Below, in pieces: positions 54,700 to 64,000 of a stretch of DNA of 64,000 nt. The notes beneath the pieces were generated by a model. The model searched no databases. It was not told the DNA's origin and saw nothing but the letters and a program-made list of their open reading frames with translations. Source of the stretch: Brassica napus (taxonomy: Eukaryota > Streptophyta > Magnoliopsida > Brassicales > Brassicaceae); the NCBI RefSeq assembly GCF_020379485.1, contig NW_026014690.1:186001-250000 (forward strand), read 5' to 3'. Each line of letters starts with the position of its first letter. Position 1 is the stretch's first letter. The position numbers and the translations under genes were made by a program.

Positions 54700-56262
54700 A
54701 TGGAACAGGGGATGAACATGAGGATGAAGGTAGCGGTTACTTTCAAAGGTAGCAACTACCTTGTGTGGTCTCGGATGGTGAAGACTGCGGTGGGAAGTAA
54801 GGGTTTGTGGGGGCACATCACAACAGGGGAGGCTCCGAAACTCATTACTCAGGGAGGAGATCAAGAAGAGGTCTCCAATGAAGCGGCTGTGGAGAAATGG
54901 CAACAAGAAGACATGCTGGTGATGACGGTTCTACACGCATCCTTGGACCCAGCTATCTTGGATGCCTACAGCTACTGTGAATCAGCCAAGGAGCTGTGGG
55001 ACACGCTGAAGAAGGTGTATGGGAACATTTCCAACCTCAGCCGTGTGTTTGAAGTGAAGCTAGCGATCAACCGTCTTGCACAAGAGGACATGGAGTTCAC
55101 TAAGCACTTGGGGAGGTTCAGGTCCTTATGGTCAGAGCTGGAGATGCTGAGGCCGAGCACAACTGATCCAGATCAGTTGAATGAGAGGCGCGAGCAAGAC
55201 AAGGTCTTTGGTCTGCTTCTCACACTGAACCCGGCCTACACCCAGCTCATCCAGCACATGTTAAGGTCAGACAAGCTTCCGGACCTTGAGGAGGTGTGTG
55301 CACAAATCCAAAGGGAGCAGGGATCTATGGGTTTGTTTGGAGGAAAGGGGGAGCTCTCTCTTGCCAATCAAGCAGCTCATGAGGATTCAACCGAGGCTCC
55401 ACAAGCAAACAAGGCATCTCACGGGAAGTACGAGGACAGGAAGTTCAATGGCAACTGTGATCATTGCAAGAAGCATGGTCATAAGAAGAGCCAATGCTGG
55501 ATACTGCACCCACACCTCAAGCCGGCCAAGTTCATGAAGGAGCGTGAGGGAAGGGCAAATGTGACTGAAGGTTCAAGTGGAGCTGGCACCAGCAAGATCA
55601 GTGAAGTGGATGGGCTTCGAGGCAATGATGGGAATGGGAAGTCTCTGGTGGCGTACACAGGCGCCTCAAGCTCCCGCAGCAATGATGACTACATCAAGAG
55701 ATCAGACCTTGATGCCCTCTTCAAAATGCTAAAGGAAAACGGTAACACTTACGGTTATTCCTTTGGAGCTTCTATGATTGCATATAAGGATGATCACTTG
55801 ATTAGAGAACTAGTAGAACGGTTAGAAGCTAGGAATGGGTATAGACATGCTCACATTGCTAGAACTGATAAGATGCATCCATCACTTAGTAATCTATGCC
55901 ATAATGCTAAACGAGTAAATAAACCATTGATTGTTGATTCTGGTGCATCACATCATATGATAAGTGATGAAAACTTGATTAAGGATATAGAACCTACACA
56001 TGGGTATGTGATGATAGCAAATGGGGATAAGATACCCATTAGAGGAATAGGAAAGCTTAAGCTGTTTAACAAAGAATCTAGAGCTTTTTACATGCCTGAA
56101 TTCACATCAAACCTATTATCAGTGAAGAAATGTACTAATGATTTACAATGCAATGTTATCTTTAGTCCTAATGATGTGAAGTTTCAGGATATTGAGAGCA
56201 GCAGATTGATTGGGAAAGGGGTGACTAAGGGAGATCTCTATATGCTTGAAGAACTCACTTCT
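54700..56262 (+). pseudogene. J: Gag and protease segment
   Basis: Starts MEQGMNMRMKVAVTFKGSNY. Contains Gag, zinc knuckle CDHCKKHGHKKSQC and protease IVDSGASHHMI, differing from D at only a few residues (for example RVNKPL for RVSKPL, GYVM for GHVM). The frame is broken by K after MLEELTS; translation would then read a few K LTR codons and stop at 56289. The gene is otherwise intact to this point. Confidence 0.93.
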
Positions 56263-56870
56263 TATGAGATTAAGAGATCCTTAGAGTAAACAGAATAAAG
56301 AGAGTGTTTAGGAAGTGATTAAGAGAAGTTTGTGAAAGATTAGGAGACTAGATAGAGCCGTTTAGTGTCTAAGAGAAAAGCATAGTGTCTAAGAGATTAG
56401 AGAGACTCAAACTGCATAATCTTCATTAGGGTTGATGAGTTACAATATATAGAGAGAGCATACAAGGGTTTTCGAAATCAAGAGAAGACTAAAGCATGTG
56501 AGGTCAATCAGGAGAGGATAAGCTCATTTGGACTAGCCAATTAGCTTCTCCACATGCGCGGAGTATCTGGCATCTTGGACCGAGATGCTCTTGCCTTTCC
56601 AGCTGTTCCAGCCTGTCAAGGCGCGCTCTACCTTATCCCTAAACGGTCTGATGCCTCAAGGTAAGTTCCTTCCCTTTACCTTAGTTACCGTGTTACTTGG
56701 CTGATGCAAGGTAAGTCTTGGTCGATGCTGGATGGTACGGACTGTACGGCTTGTACGGCCTTGTACGGACGTCCGTACCATGCTCTCCCTAAACTCTCTC
56801 AAGCTTCCTCATCTCCTTTCCTCTTCAACTCCTTAGCTCTTCATACATATATATTCAGCTCAACTCAACA
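56263..56870 (-). repeat. K 3' LTR (608 bp)
   Basis: Sense termini TGTTGAG...TCTCATA. GTAC cluster 56734-56780. U3 differs from D, while the leader part (complement of about 56263-56420) is close to D. Confidence 0.93.
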
Positions 56871-56937
56871 CTCCCCCTCAAGCTTAGCTTTGTATAAGTC
56901 TAAGCTTGGACAGCCACAAGATCTTCCTCATTAAAAA

Positions 56938-56978
56938 CCTCACCAAAGAAAACCCAATGGGATAAAACTTTGATGAGG
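56938..56978 (-). other. CCCAATGGG-type hairpin of K
   Basis: Sense stem cctcatcaaag/ctttggtgagg as in G, with loop TTTTATCCCATTGGGTTTT. K thus carries the D-type polyprotein but the G-type stem. Confidence 0.72.
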
Positions 56979-57010
56979 GAAAAAGAGTAAAGACCTTGCA
57001 GCTAAGGGGA

Positions 57011-60000
57011 TTAGCTCCTTCTCTTCCCAAGATCAATGAGGCCCAACCTGATGTGAATGGACTCCATTGTCTTCTGTCTTGCAGCCTTGGTGAACACATC
57101 CGCTAGCTGATCTTCACTCCTTGTGTAACATGGCAAGATCACCCCTAGCACAATCATCTGCCTCACCTTGTGACAATCAACTTCAATGTGCTTGGTCCTC
57201 TCATGAAACACCGAGTTGGATGCAATGTGGATGGCAGCTTGATTGTCACAATGCATTGTCATTGGAGTTGCTTGATCGATCTCCAAGTGCTTCAAGATGC
57301 CTTTGATCCATACCAACTCGTTGGTGAGCTTCAGCATGGCTCTATACTCGGCTTCTGCACTTGAACATGACACTACCTTCTGCTTCTTGCTCTTCCAAGT
57401 CACCAAGTTGCCTCCAATGAATGTGCAATAGCCTGTGGTTGATCTCCTGTCTGCTCTATCACCAGCCCAATCCGCATCACAATATCCCACCACTTCAGTG
57501 CTTCCATTGCAGCCCATCCATACTCCTTGATCAGGTGAGCCGTTGAGATACATCAAGATCCTCTCCACCATGTGCCAGTGATGTTCCTTAGGCACTTGCA
57601 TGTGTTGACTCACCTGATTCACAGCAAAGCAGATGTCAGGTCTAGTTATAGTAAGATAAATCAATTTGCCAACTAGTTTTCTATAGAGTTTAGGATCCTG
57701 ATAAGGTTTGCTGTCTTCAATCTCCCCCTCTCGTGGGACTTTGTAGCCATCCTCCATAGGCATCCTTGCTGTCTTGCCTCCATAAGCACCTGCACCTTTC
57801 AAAAGATCAAGTGTATATTTCCTTTGGGACATGAACAAACCTTCCTTGGATCTACATATCTCAATTCCAAGGAAGTATTTCATTTCTCCCAAGTCTTTAA
57901 TCTCAAACATGGATTTAAGAAACTCCTTGGTTGCTATGATACCTTCCTTATCACTCCCTGTGATAATGATATCATCAACATACACAAGGAGAGCAATCAT
58001 ACCTGAGGGAGTCGTGAGAGTGAAGAGAGTGTGATCTAGTTCAGACTTCTTGAAGCCTCGGCCATTCAGAGTAGTGCTCAACTTGTTGTACCAAGCCCTT
58101 GGTGATTGCTTCAGTCCATAGATGGCTTTCTTCAATCTCAGTACATTCCCACTCTTTACTAAGTGTTCAAGGCCTGGAGGTGGATGCATATACACTTCAT
58201 CCTCAAGTTCACCTTGTAGAAACGCATTCTTCACATCCATTTGCCATAACCCCCATCCAAGATTCACAGCCAAGCTTAGTACAATCCGGATTGTGTGGAG
58301 TTTAGCTACTGGTGCAAAGGTTTCTATGTAATCTTCTCCATAAGTTTGAGTGAACCCTCTTGCAACTAGTCTTGACTTCTTCCTCTCAACCTTTCCATCC
58401 GCTTTGTACTTGATTGTGAATATCCATCTACTAGTCACAGCCTTCTTCCCTTTTGGTAACTCACTCTCATACCATGTATCATTCTTGATCATCGCTCCTG
58501 CCTCATCTCCAACTGATTCCTTCCATTCTTTATCTTTCATTGCTTCTTCATAGCTTCTTGGGATGTGATTCTCATCCAAGTTTACCATGAACGCGCAATG
58601 TGCTTCTGGATATTGAGCAAAGGAGCACACGGCTTGAGAAGGATGCTCCACAGCTTGGGCATTGTAGTACACTCTCGTGTTTACCCAACTGGAAGGATCC
58701 TTCCTTATCCTTGTACTCCTTCTTAGTGGCTGCACAACTGGTTCTTCTTCCTGTTGTTCTTCTACCACTTCATCTTGAGAAGGTGTTTGTGTCACACCAT
58801 GATCATGTCCATGACCATCCGAGCCTATGCTCTCTTCTCCTTCATTCTCTACTCCTCCTTCATCTTGGTTGGCCTCTTGCATAGGCTCCTCATGCTCCTC
58901 TCCTCCCTCATGATCAAGGTGGGATGGTGAACCAACTTCAGGAGGTGTAGTTGCGTGATTCCTCGGATCCTGGGATGTACTGATTCCAAGACCTTCAAGA
59001 ATGATCCGCAAGGTGGTGGCCTTGTCTGATGTTAAGTCCTTCAGGTCTTCTTGATTCTTTTCTTCATAGTATCCTCTATCTTCCAAGAACTTCACATCTC
59101 TAGATACAAGAACTCTCCTTGCTATAGGATCATAGCATTTGTATCCTTTCTGTGTAGCTGAGTATCCTATGAACACAGCCTTAGTGCTTCTTGCTTCTAG
59201 CTTGTTGATCATCTCTCCTGGTTTGAGGACAAAGCATAGGCATCCAAAGACTCGCAAGTAATCAAGAGCTGGCTTGTACCTGTTCAGAACTTCAAATGGA
59301 GCCTTCTCATTCAGAACTTTGGTTGGAGTTCTGTTTATCAGGTAACAAGCAGTGGCAACCGCATCACTCCAAAATCTCTTTGGAACATTACTCTGAAACA
59401 TAAGTGACCTTGCCACTTCCATGAGATGCCTATTCTTCCTCTCAGCCACTCCATTTTGCTGTGGAGTATAAGGACAGCTTGTTTGATGTAGAATCCCATG
59501 TTGTGATAGGTGTTGCTTGAATGCATGACTCGTGTACTCTCCTCCATTATCTGATCTCAAAATTTTAATCTTAGCATGATAATGGTTAGTTACATAAGTT
59601 TGAAAATTCCTAAATGCATCAAGTACCCTATCTTTGGTCTGAATTAAGGTTAACCAGGTGTATTTGGATTTTTCATCAATGAATGTGACAAAATACTTAT
59701 AACTATCTCTAGATAAGCAAGGGGCAGTCCATACATCTGAATGAATTAGATCAAAGCAATTATCATAAACAGTAGTAGACTTTTGAAACACAGTTCTACA
59801 ATGCTTGCCTAAAATGCAAGCTTCACAATCCTTATTCTCAAACACAACACCTGGTACCATTAAGTTCAAAGCTTTAACATGAGGGTGTCCTACTCTAGCA
59901 TGCCACAATGCATTTTTATTCAACAAAGAAGCAGAAGTAAACGAGCAACTATAATCAGGAACAGAAGTGAGTTCTTCAAGCATATAGAGATCTCCCTTAG

Positions 60001-61525
60001 TCACCCCTTTCCCAATCAACCTGCTGCTCTCAATATCCTGAAACTTCACATCATTAGGACTAAAGATAACATTGCATTGTAAATCATTAGTACATTTCTT
60101 CACTGATAATAGGTTTGATGTGAATTCAGGCATGTAAAAAGCTCTAGATTCTTTGTTAAACAGCTTAAGCTTTCCTATTCCTCTAATGGGTATCTTATCC
60201 CCATTTGCTATCATCACATGCCCATGTGTAGGTTCTATATCCTTAATCAAGTTTTCATCACTTATCATATGATGTGATGCACCAGAATCAACAATCAATG
60301 GTTTACCTACTCGTTTAGCATTATGGCATAGATTACTAAGTGATGAATGCATCTTATCAGTTCTAGCAATGTAAGCATGCCTATACTCATTCCTAGCTTC
60401 TAACCGTTCTACTAGTTCTCTAATCAAGTGATCATCCTTATATGCAATCATAGAAGCTCCAAAGGAATAACCGTAAGTGTTACCGTTTTCCTTTAGCATT
60501 TTGAAGAGGGCATCAAGGTCTGATCTCTTGATGTAGTCATCATTGCTGCGGGAGCTTGAGGCGCCTGTGTAAGCCACCAGAGACTTCCCATTCCCATCAT
60601 TGCCTCCAAGCCCATCCACTTCACTGATCTTGCTGGTGCCAGCTCCGCTTGAACCTTCAGTCACATTTGCCCTTCCCTCACGCTCCTTCATGAACTTGGC
60701 CGGCTTGAGGTGTGGGTGCAGTATCCAGCATTGGCTCTTCTTATGACCATGCTTCTTGCAATGATCACAGTTGCCATTGAACTTCCTGTCCTCGTACTTC
60801 CCGTGAGATGCCTTGTTTGCTTGTGGAGCCTCGGTTGAATCCTCATGAGCTGCTTGATTGGCAAGAGAGAGCTCCCCCTTTCCTCCAAACAAACCCATGG
60901 ATCCCTGCTCCCTTTGGATTTGTGCACACACCTCCTCAAGGTCCGGAAGCTTGTCTGACCTTAACATGTGCTGGATGAGCTGGGTGTAGGCCGGGTTCAG
61001 TGTGAGAAGCAGCCCAAAGACCTTGTCTTGCTCGCGCCTCTCATTCAGCTGATCTGGATCAGTTGTGCTCGGCCTCAGCATCTCCAGCTCTGACCATAAG
61101 GACCTGAACCTCCCCAAGTGCTTAGTGAACTCCATGTCCTCTTGTGCAAGACGGTTGATCGCTAGCTTCACTTCAAACACACGGCTGAGGTTGGAAGTGT
61201 TCCCATACACCTTCTTCAGCGTGTCCCACAGCTCCTTGGCTGATTCACAGTAGCTGTAGGCATCCAAGATAGCTGGGTCCAAGGATGCGTGTAGAACCGT
61301 CATCACCAGCATGTCTTCTTGTTGCCATTTCTCCACAGCCGCTTCATTGGAGACCTCTTCTTGATCTCCTCCCTGAGTAATGAGTTTCGGAGCCTCCCCT
61401 GTTGTGATGTGCCCCCACAAACCCTTACTTCCCACAGCAGTCTTCACCATCCGAGACCACACAAGGTAGTTGCTACCTTTGAAAGTAACCGCTACCTTCA
61501 TCCTCATGTTCATCCCATGTTCCAT
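57011..61525 (-). CDS. Gag-Pol polyprotein of copia K
   Basis: A 1504-aa defect-free frame starting MEHGMNMRMKVAV. Domain positions equal those of D: zinc knuckle ~253, protease ~411, integrase HHCC ~540-566 and D/D/E ~596, 659, 695, RT YVDDIIITGS ~1184, RNase H DADWAGD ~1354. Only scattered substitutions distinguish it from D (for example NEYRHAYIARTDKMHSS and QMIVLGVILP). The intact frame and matching LTRs suggest a competent element at insertion. The same enzymatic set is expected: protease, integrase, RT and RNase H. Confidence 0.97.
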   Translation of the reverse strand: MEHGMNMRMKVAVTFKGSNYLVWSRMVKTAVGSKGLWGHITTGEAPKLITQGGDQEEVSNEAAVEKWQQEDMLVMTVLHASLDPAILDAYSYCESAKELWDTLKKVYGNTSNLSRVFEVKLAINRLAQEDMEFTKHLGRFRSLWSELEMLRPSTTDPDQLNERREQDKVFGLLLTLNPAYTQLIQHMLRSDKLPDLEEVCAQIQREQGSMGLFGGKGELSLANQAAHEDSTEAPQANKASHGKYEDRKFNGNCDHCKKHGHKKSQCWILHPHLKPAKFMKEREGRANVTEGSSGAGTSKISEVDGLGGNDGNGKSLVAYTGASSSRSNDDYIKRSDLDALFKMLKENGNTYGYSFGASMIAYKDDHLIRELVERLEARNEYRHAYIARTDKMHSSLSNLCHNAKRVGKPLIVDSGASHHMISDENLIKDIEPTHGHVMIANGDKIPIRGIGKLKLFNKESRAFYMPEFTSNLLSVKKCTNDLQCNVIFSPNDVKFQDIESSRLIGKGVTKGDLYMLEELTSVPDYSCSFTSASLLNKNALWHARVGHPHVKALNLMVPGVVFENKDCEACILGKHCRTVFQKSTTVYDNCFDLIHSDVWTAPCLSRDSYKYFVTFIDEKSKYTWLTLIQTKDRVLDAFRNFQTYVTNHYHAKIKILRSDNGGEYTSHAFKQHLSQHGILHQTSCPYTPQQNGVAERKNRHLMEVARSLMFQSNVPKRFWSDAVATACYLINRTPTKVLNEKAPFEVLNRYKPALDYLRVFGCLCFVLKPGEMINKLEARSTKAVFIGYSATQKGYKCYDPIARRVLVSRDVKFLEDRGYYEEKNQEDLKDLTSDKATTLRIILEGLGISTSQDPRNHATTPPEVGSPSHLDHEGGEEHEEPMQEANQDEGGVENEGEESIGSDGHGHDHGVTQTPSQDEVVEEQQEEEPVVQPLRRSTRIRKDPSSWVNTRVYYNAQAVEHPSQAVCSFAQYPEAHCAFMVNLDENHIPRSYEEAMKDKEWKESVGDEAGAMIKNDTWYESELPKGKKAVTSRWIFTIKYKADGKVERKKSRLVARGFTQTYGEDYIETFAPVAKLHTIRIVLSLAVNLGWGLWQMDVKNAFLQGELEDEVYMHPPPGLEHLVKSGNVLRLKKAIYGLKQSPRAWYNKLSTTLNGRGFKKSELDHTLFTLTTPSGMIALLVYVDDIIITGSDKEGIIATKEFLKSMFEIKDLGEMKYFLGIEICRSKEGLFMSQRKYTLDLLKGAGAYGGKTARMPMEDGYKVPREGEIEDSKPYQDPKLYRKLVGKLIYLTITRPDICFAVNQVSQHMQVPKEHHWHMVERILMYLNGSPDQGVWMGCNGSTEVVGYCDADWAGDRADRRSTTGYCTFIGGNLVTWKSKKQKVVSCSSAEAEYRAMLKLTNELVWIKGILKHLEIDQATPMTMHCDNQAAIHIASNSVFHERTKHIEVDCHKVRQMIVLGVILPCYTRSEDQLADVFTKAARQKTMESIHIRLGLIDLGKRRS

Positions 61526-61720
61526 CTTTGCTTGACTTGAAAACTTGGATCTTGGATTTCGTACACACCAACCTTGAGTCTAGAATCACGCAAACCAACA
61601 GAACGTAGCACAGCTTCAACTAGAACGGACCACAGCTTCAACACCTTCAAGACTACTCGCGTGTAGCTTCAAAGACGTTTAGCTTGTAACTCTCTAAAGA
61701 TCAAACCCCAGATTCAAATG

Positions 61721-61738
61721 AACCTGGCTCTGATACCA
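61721..61738 (-). other. K primer-binding site
   Basis: aacctggctctgatacca abutting the LTR. Confidence 0.9.
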
Positions 61739-62346
61739 TATGAGATTAAGAGATCCTTAGAGTAAACAGAATAAAGAGAGTGTTTAGGAAGTGATTAAGA
61801 GAAGTTTGTGAAAGATTAGGAGACTAGATAGAGCCGTTTAGTGTCTAAGAGAAAAGCATAGTGTCTAAGAGATTAGAGAGACTCAAACTGCATAATCTTC
61901 ATTAGGGTTGATGAGTTACAATATATAGAGAGAGCATACAAGGGTTTTCGAAATCAAGAGAAGACTAAAGCATGTGAGGTCAATCAGGAGAGGATAAGCT
62001 CATTTGGACTAGCCAATTAGCTTCTCCACATGCGCGGAGTATCTGGCATCTTGGACCGAGATGCTCTTGCCTTTCCAGCTGTTCCAGCCTGTCAAGGCGC
62101 GCTCTACCTTATCCCTAAACGGTCTGATGCCTCAAGGTAAGTTCCTTCCCTTTACCTTAGTTACCGTGTTACTTGGCTGATGCAAGGTAAGTCTTGGTCG
62201 ATGCTGGATGGTACGGACTGTACGGCTTGTACGGCCTTGTACGGACGTCCGTACCATGCTCTCCCTAAACTCTCTCAAGCTTCCTCATCTCCTTTCCTCT
62301 TCAACTCCTTAGCTCTTCATACATATATATTCAGCTCAACTCAACA
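61739..62346 (-). repeat. K 5' LTR (608 bp)
   Basis: TATA-like CTATATATTG (complement of about 61919-61928). GTAC cluster near 62208-62256 upstream in sense. Followed by TSD cttct and the rest of J. Confidence 0.93.
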
Positions 62347-62351
62347 CTTCT

Positions 62352-64000
62352 GTTCCTGATTATAGTTGCTCGTTTACTTCTGCTTCTTTGTTGAATAAAA
62401 ATGCATTGTGGCATGCTAGAGTAGGACACCCTCATGTTAAAGCTTTGAACTTAATGGTACCAGGTGTTGTGTTTGAGAACAAAGATTGTGAAGCTTGTAT
62501 TTTAGGCAAGCATTGTAAAACTGTGTTTCAAAAGTCTACTACCGTTTATGATAATTGCTTTGATCTAATTCATTCTGATGTGTGGACTGCCCCTTGCTTA
62601 TCTAGAGATAGTTATAAGTATTTTGTCACATTCATTGATGAAAAATCCAAATACACCTGGTTAACCTTAATTCAGACCAAAGATAGGGTACTTGATGCAT
62701 TTAGGAACTTTCAAACTTATGTAACTAACCATTATCATGCTAAGATTAAAATTTTGAGATCAGATAATGGAGGGGAGTACACGAGTCATGCATTCAAGCA
62801 ACACCTATCACAACATGGGATCCTACATCAAACAAGCTGTCCTTATACTCCACAGCAAAATGGAGTGGCTGAGAGGAAGAATAGGCATCTCATGGAAGTG
62901 GCAAGGTCACTTATGTTTCAGAGTAATGTTCCAAAGAAATTTTGGAGTGATGCGGTTGCCACTGCTTGTTACCTGATAAACAGAACCCCAACCAAAGTTC
63001 TGAATGAGAAGGCTCCATTTGAAGTTCTGAACAGGTACAAGCCAGCTCTTGATTATTTGCGAGTCTTTGGATGCCTATGCTTTGTACTCAAACCAGGAGA
63101 GATGATCAACAAGCTAGAAGCAAGAAGCACTAAGGCTGTGTTCATAGGATACTCAGCTACACAGAAAGGATACAAATGCTATGATCCTATAGCAAGGAGA
63201 GTTCTTGTATCTAGAGATGTGAAGTTCTTGGAAGATAGAGGATACTATGAAGAAAAGAATCAAGAAGACCTGAAGGACTTAACATCAGACAAGGCCACCA
63301 CCTTGCGGATCATTCTTGAAGGTCTTGGAATCAGTACATCCCAGGATCCAAGGAATCACGCAACTACACCTCCTGAAGTTGGTTCACCATCCCACCTTGA
63401 TCATGAGGGAGGAGAGGAGCATGAGGAGCCTATGCAAGAGGCCAACCAAGATGAAGGAGGAGTAGAGAATGAAGGAGAAGAGAGCATAGGCTCGGATGGT
63501 CATGGACATGATCATGGTGTGACACAAACACCTTCTCAAGATGAAGTGGTAGAAGAACAACAGGAAGAAGAACCGGTTGTGCAGCCACTAAGAAGGAGTA
63601 CAAGGATAAGGAAGGATCCTTCCAGTTGGGTAAACACGAGAGTGTACTACAATGCCCAAGCTGTGGAGCATCCTTCTCAAGCCGTGTGCTCCTTTGCTCA
63701 ATACCCAGAAGCACATTGCGCTTTCATGGTAAACTTGGATGAGAATCACATCCCAAGAAGCTATGAAGAAGCAATGAAAGATAAAGAATGGAAGGAATCA
63801 GTTGGAGATGAGGCAGGAGCAATGATCAAGAATGATACATGGTATGAGAGTGAGTTACCAAAAGGGAAGAAGGCTGTGACTAGTAGATGGATATTCACAA
63901 TCAAGTACAAAGCGGATGGAAAGGTTGAGAGGAAGAAGTCAAGGCTAGTTGCAAGAGGTTTCACTCAAACTTATGGAGAAGATTACATAGAAACCTTTGC
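62352..64000 (+). pseudogene. J: integrase and start of reverse transcriptase (3' part, truncated by window)
   Basis: Continues J's gag-pol after K. Integrase WHARVGHPH, CEACILGKHC, HSDVWTAPC, RSDNGGEY, NGVAERKNRH and WSDAVATACYLINR, then the acidic linker, LRRSTRIRKDPSSWV and the first RT segment (SRWIFTIKYKADG, RGFTQTYGEDYIETFA) at the edge. No stop or frameshift was noticed, so J was probably intact before K arrived. Confidence 0.93.

Larger units (their letters stand above)
56263..62346 (-). mobile_element. Copia element K (intact, nested in J)
   Basis: A 6084-bp minus-strand element with 608-bp LTRs (56263-56870, 61739-62346), TSD cttct (56258-56262, 62347-62351), primer-binding site 61721-61738 and polypurine tract at 56871. 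Gag-Pol is the same length as D's and nearly identical. LTRs look identical by eye but differ clearly from D and J LTRs in U3. It lies antisense to J, its own relative. Confidence 0.95.
53922..64000 (+). mobile_element. Copia element J (split by K, runs off the right edge)
   Basis: Plus-strand element of the D family. 5' LTR 53922-54486, primer-binding site 54487-54504, coding region from 54700, interrupted by K between 56262 and 62352 (TSD cttct), then coding to the window end. The left TSD candidate is gcttc (53917-53921). Removing K and one TSD copy restores EELTS-VPDYSC as in D. Its 3' LTR is not in the window. Confidence 0.94.

Noticed and set aside
1..64000. Search for host genes, rRNA, intact tRNA, or telomere repeats
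   Set aside because: I recognise none; every stretch over 300 bp is assigned to an LTR element or satellite.

Overview
This window contains no recognisable host gene. It reads as the centromeric core of a Brassica-type crucifer: a head-to-tail array of a ~176-bp satellite (one HindIII site, aagctt, per monomer) repeatedly invaded by LTR retrotransposons. The satellite matches my recollection of the Brassica CentBr repeat, and the one Ty3 element looks like a centromeric (CRM/CRB-type) chromovirus. Both assignments come from memory and were not searched. I see ten LTR elements; nine have at least one exact target-site duplication (TSD) pair inside the window or at a nested junction.

Layout. 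(1) 1-16554: Ty1/copia element B on the minus strand, 3' end off the left edge, carrying two non-coding elements: A (1648-7530, minus) and C (7883-13824, plus). (2) 16555-16985: satellite. (3) 16986-23688: CRM-like Ty3 element I (minus) with a 1577-aa Gag-Pol. (4) 23689-29013: ~30 satellite monomers. (5) 29014-35013: copia D (minus), apparently intact, 1504-aa Gag-Pol. (6) 35014-35233: satellite. (7) 35234-51307: copia F (minus, frameshifted), with relative G (35571-41106, intact 1401-aa ORF) inside its 3' LTR and Gag-only element H (45758-50618) inside its 5' leader. (8) 51308-53921: satellite with a 7-monomer higher-order repeat of 1232 bp. (9) 53922-64000: copia J (plus, runs off the right edge), split by same-family element K (56263-62346, minus, intact 1504-aa ORF).

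Without the insertions the satellite would be a single ~8.6-kb tract in one orientation. LTR pairs of A, C, D, F, G, H and K have equal lengths and look identical or nearly so by eye, so most insertions are recent; the CRM element is older (826 vs 824 bp, about ten differences). All copia-type elements share an 18-nt primer-binding site matching the 3' end of initiator tRNA-Met and a GAGGGGGAG polypurine tract. A, C and H carry these signals without pol, and are therefore likely mobilised by relatives of D, K or G.

The most interesting signals are RNA-like. (a) A hairpin with variable stem and constant loop (TTTTRTCCCAWTGGGTTTT) occurs after the coding region in Ty1 and Ty3 elements alike. 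(b) A tandem pair of small three-way-junction folds with compensatory changes occurs in A, C and H. (c) A second covarying hairpin lies just after the gag stop of H and persists in gag-less A and C. Also notable are a copia lineage (F, G) whose Gag lacks the zinc knuckle, and GTAC-core clusters shared by LTRs of several families.
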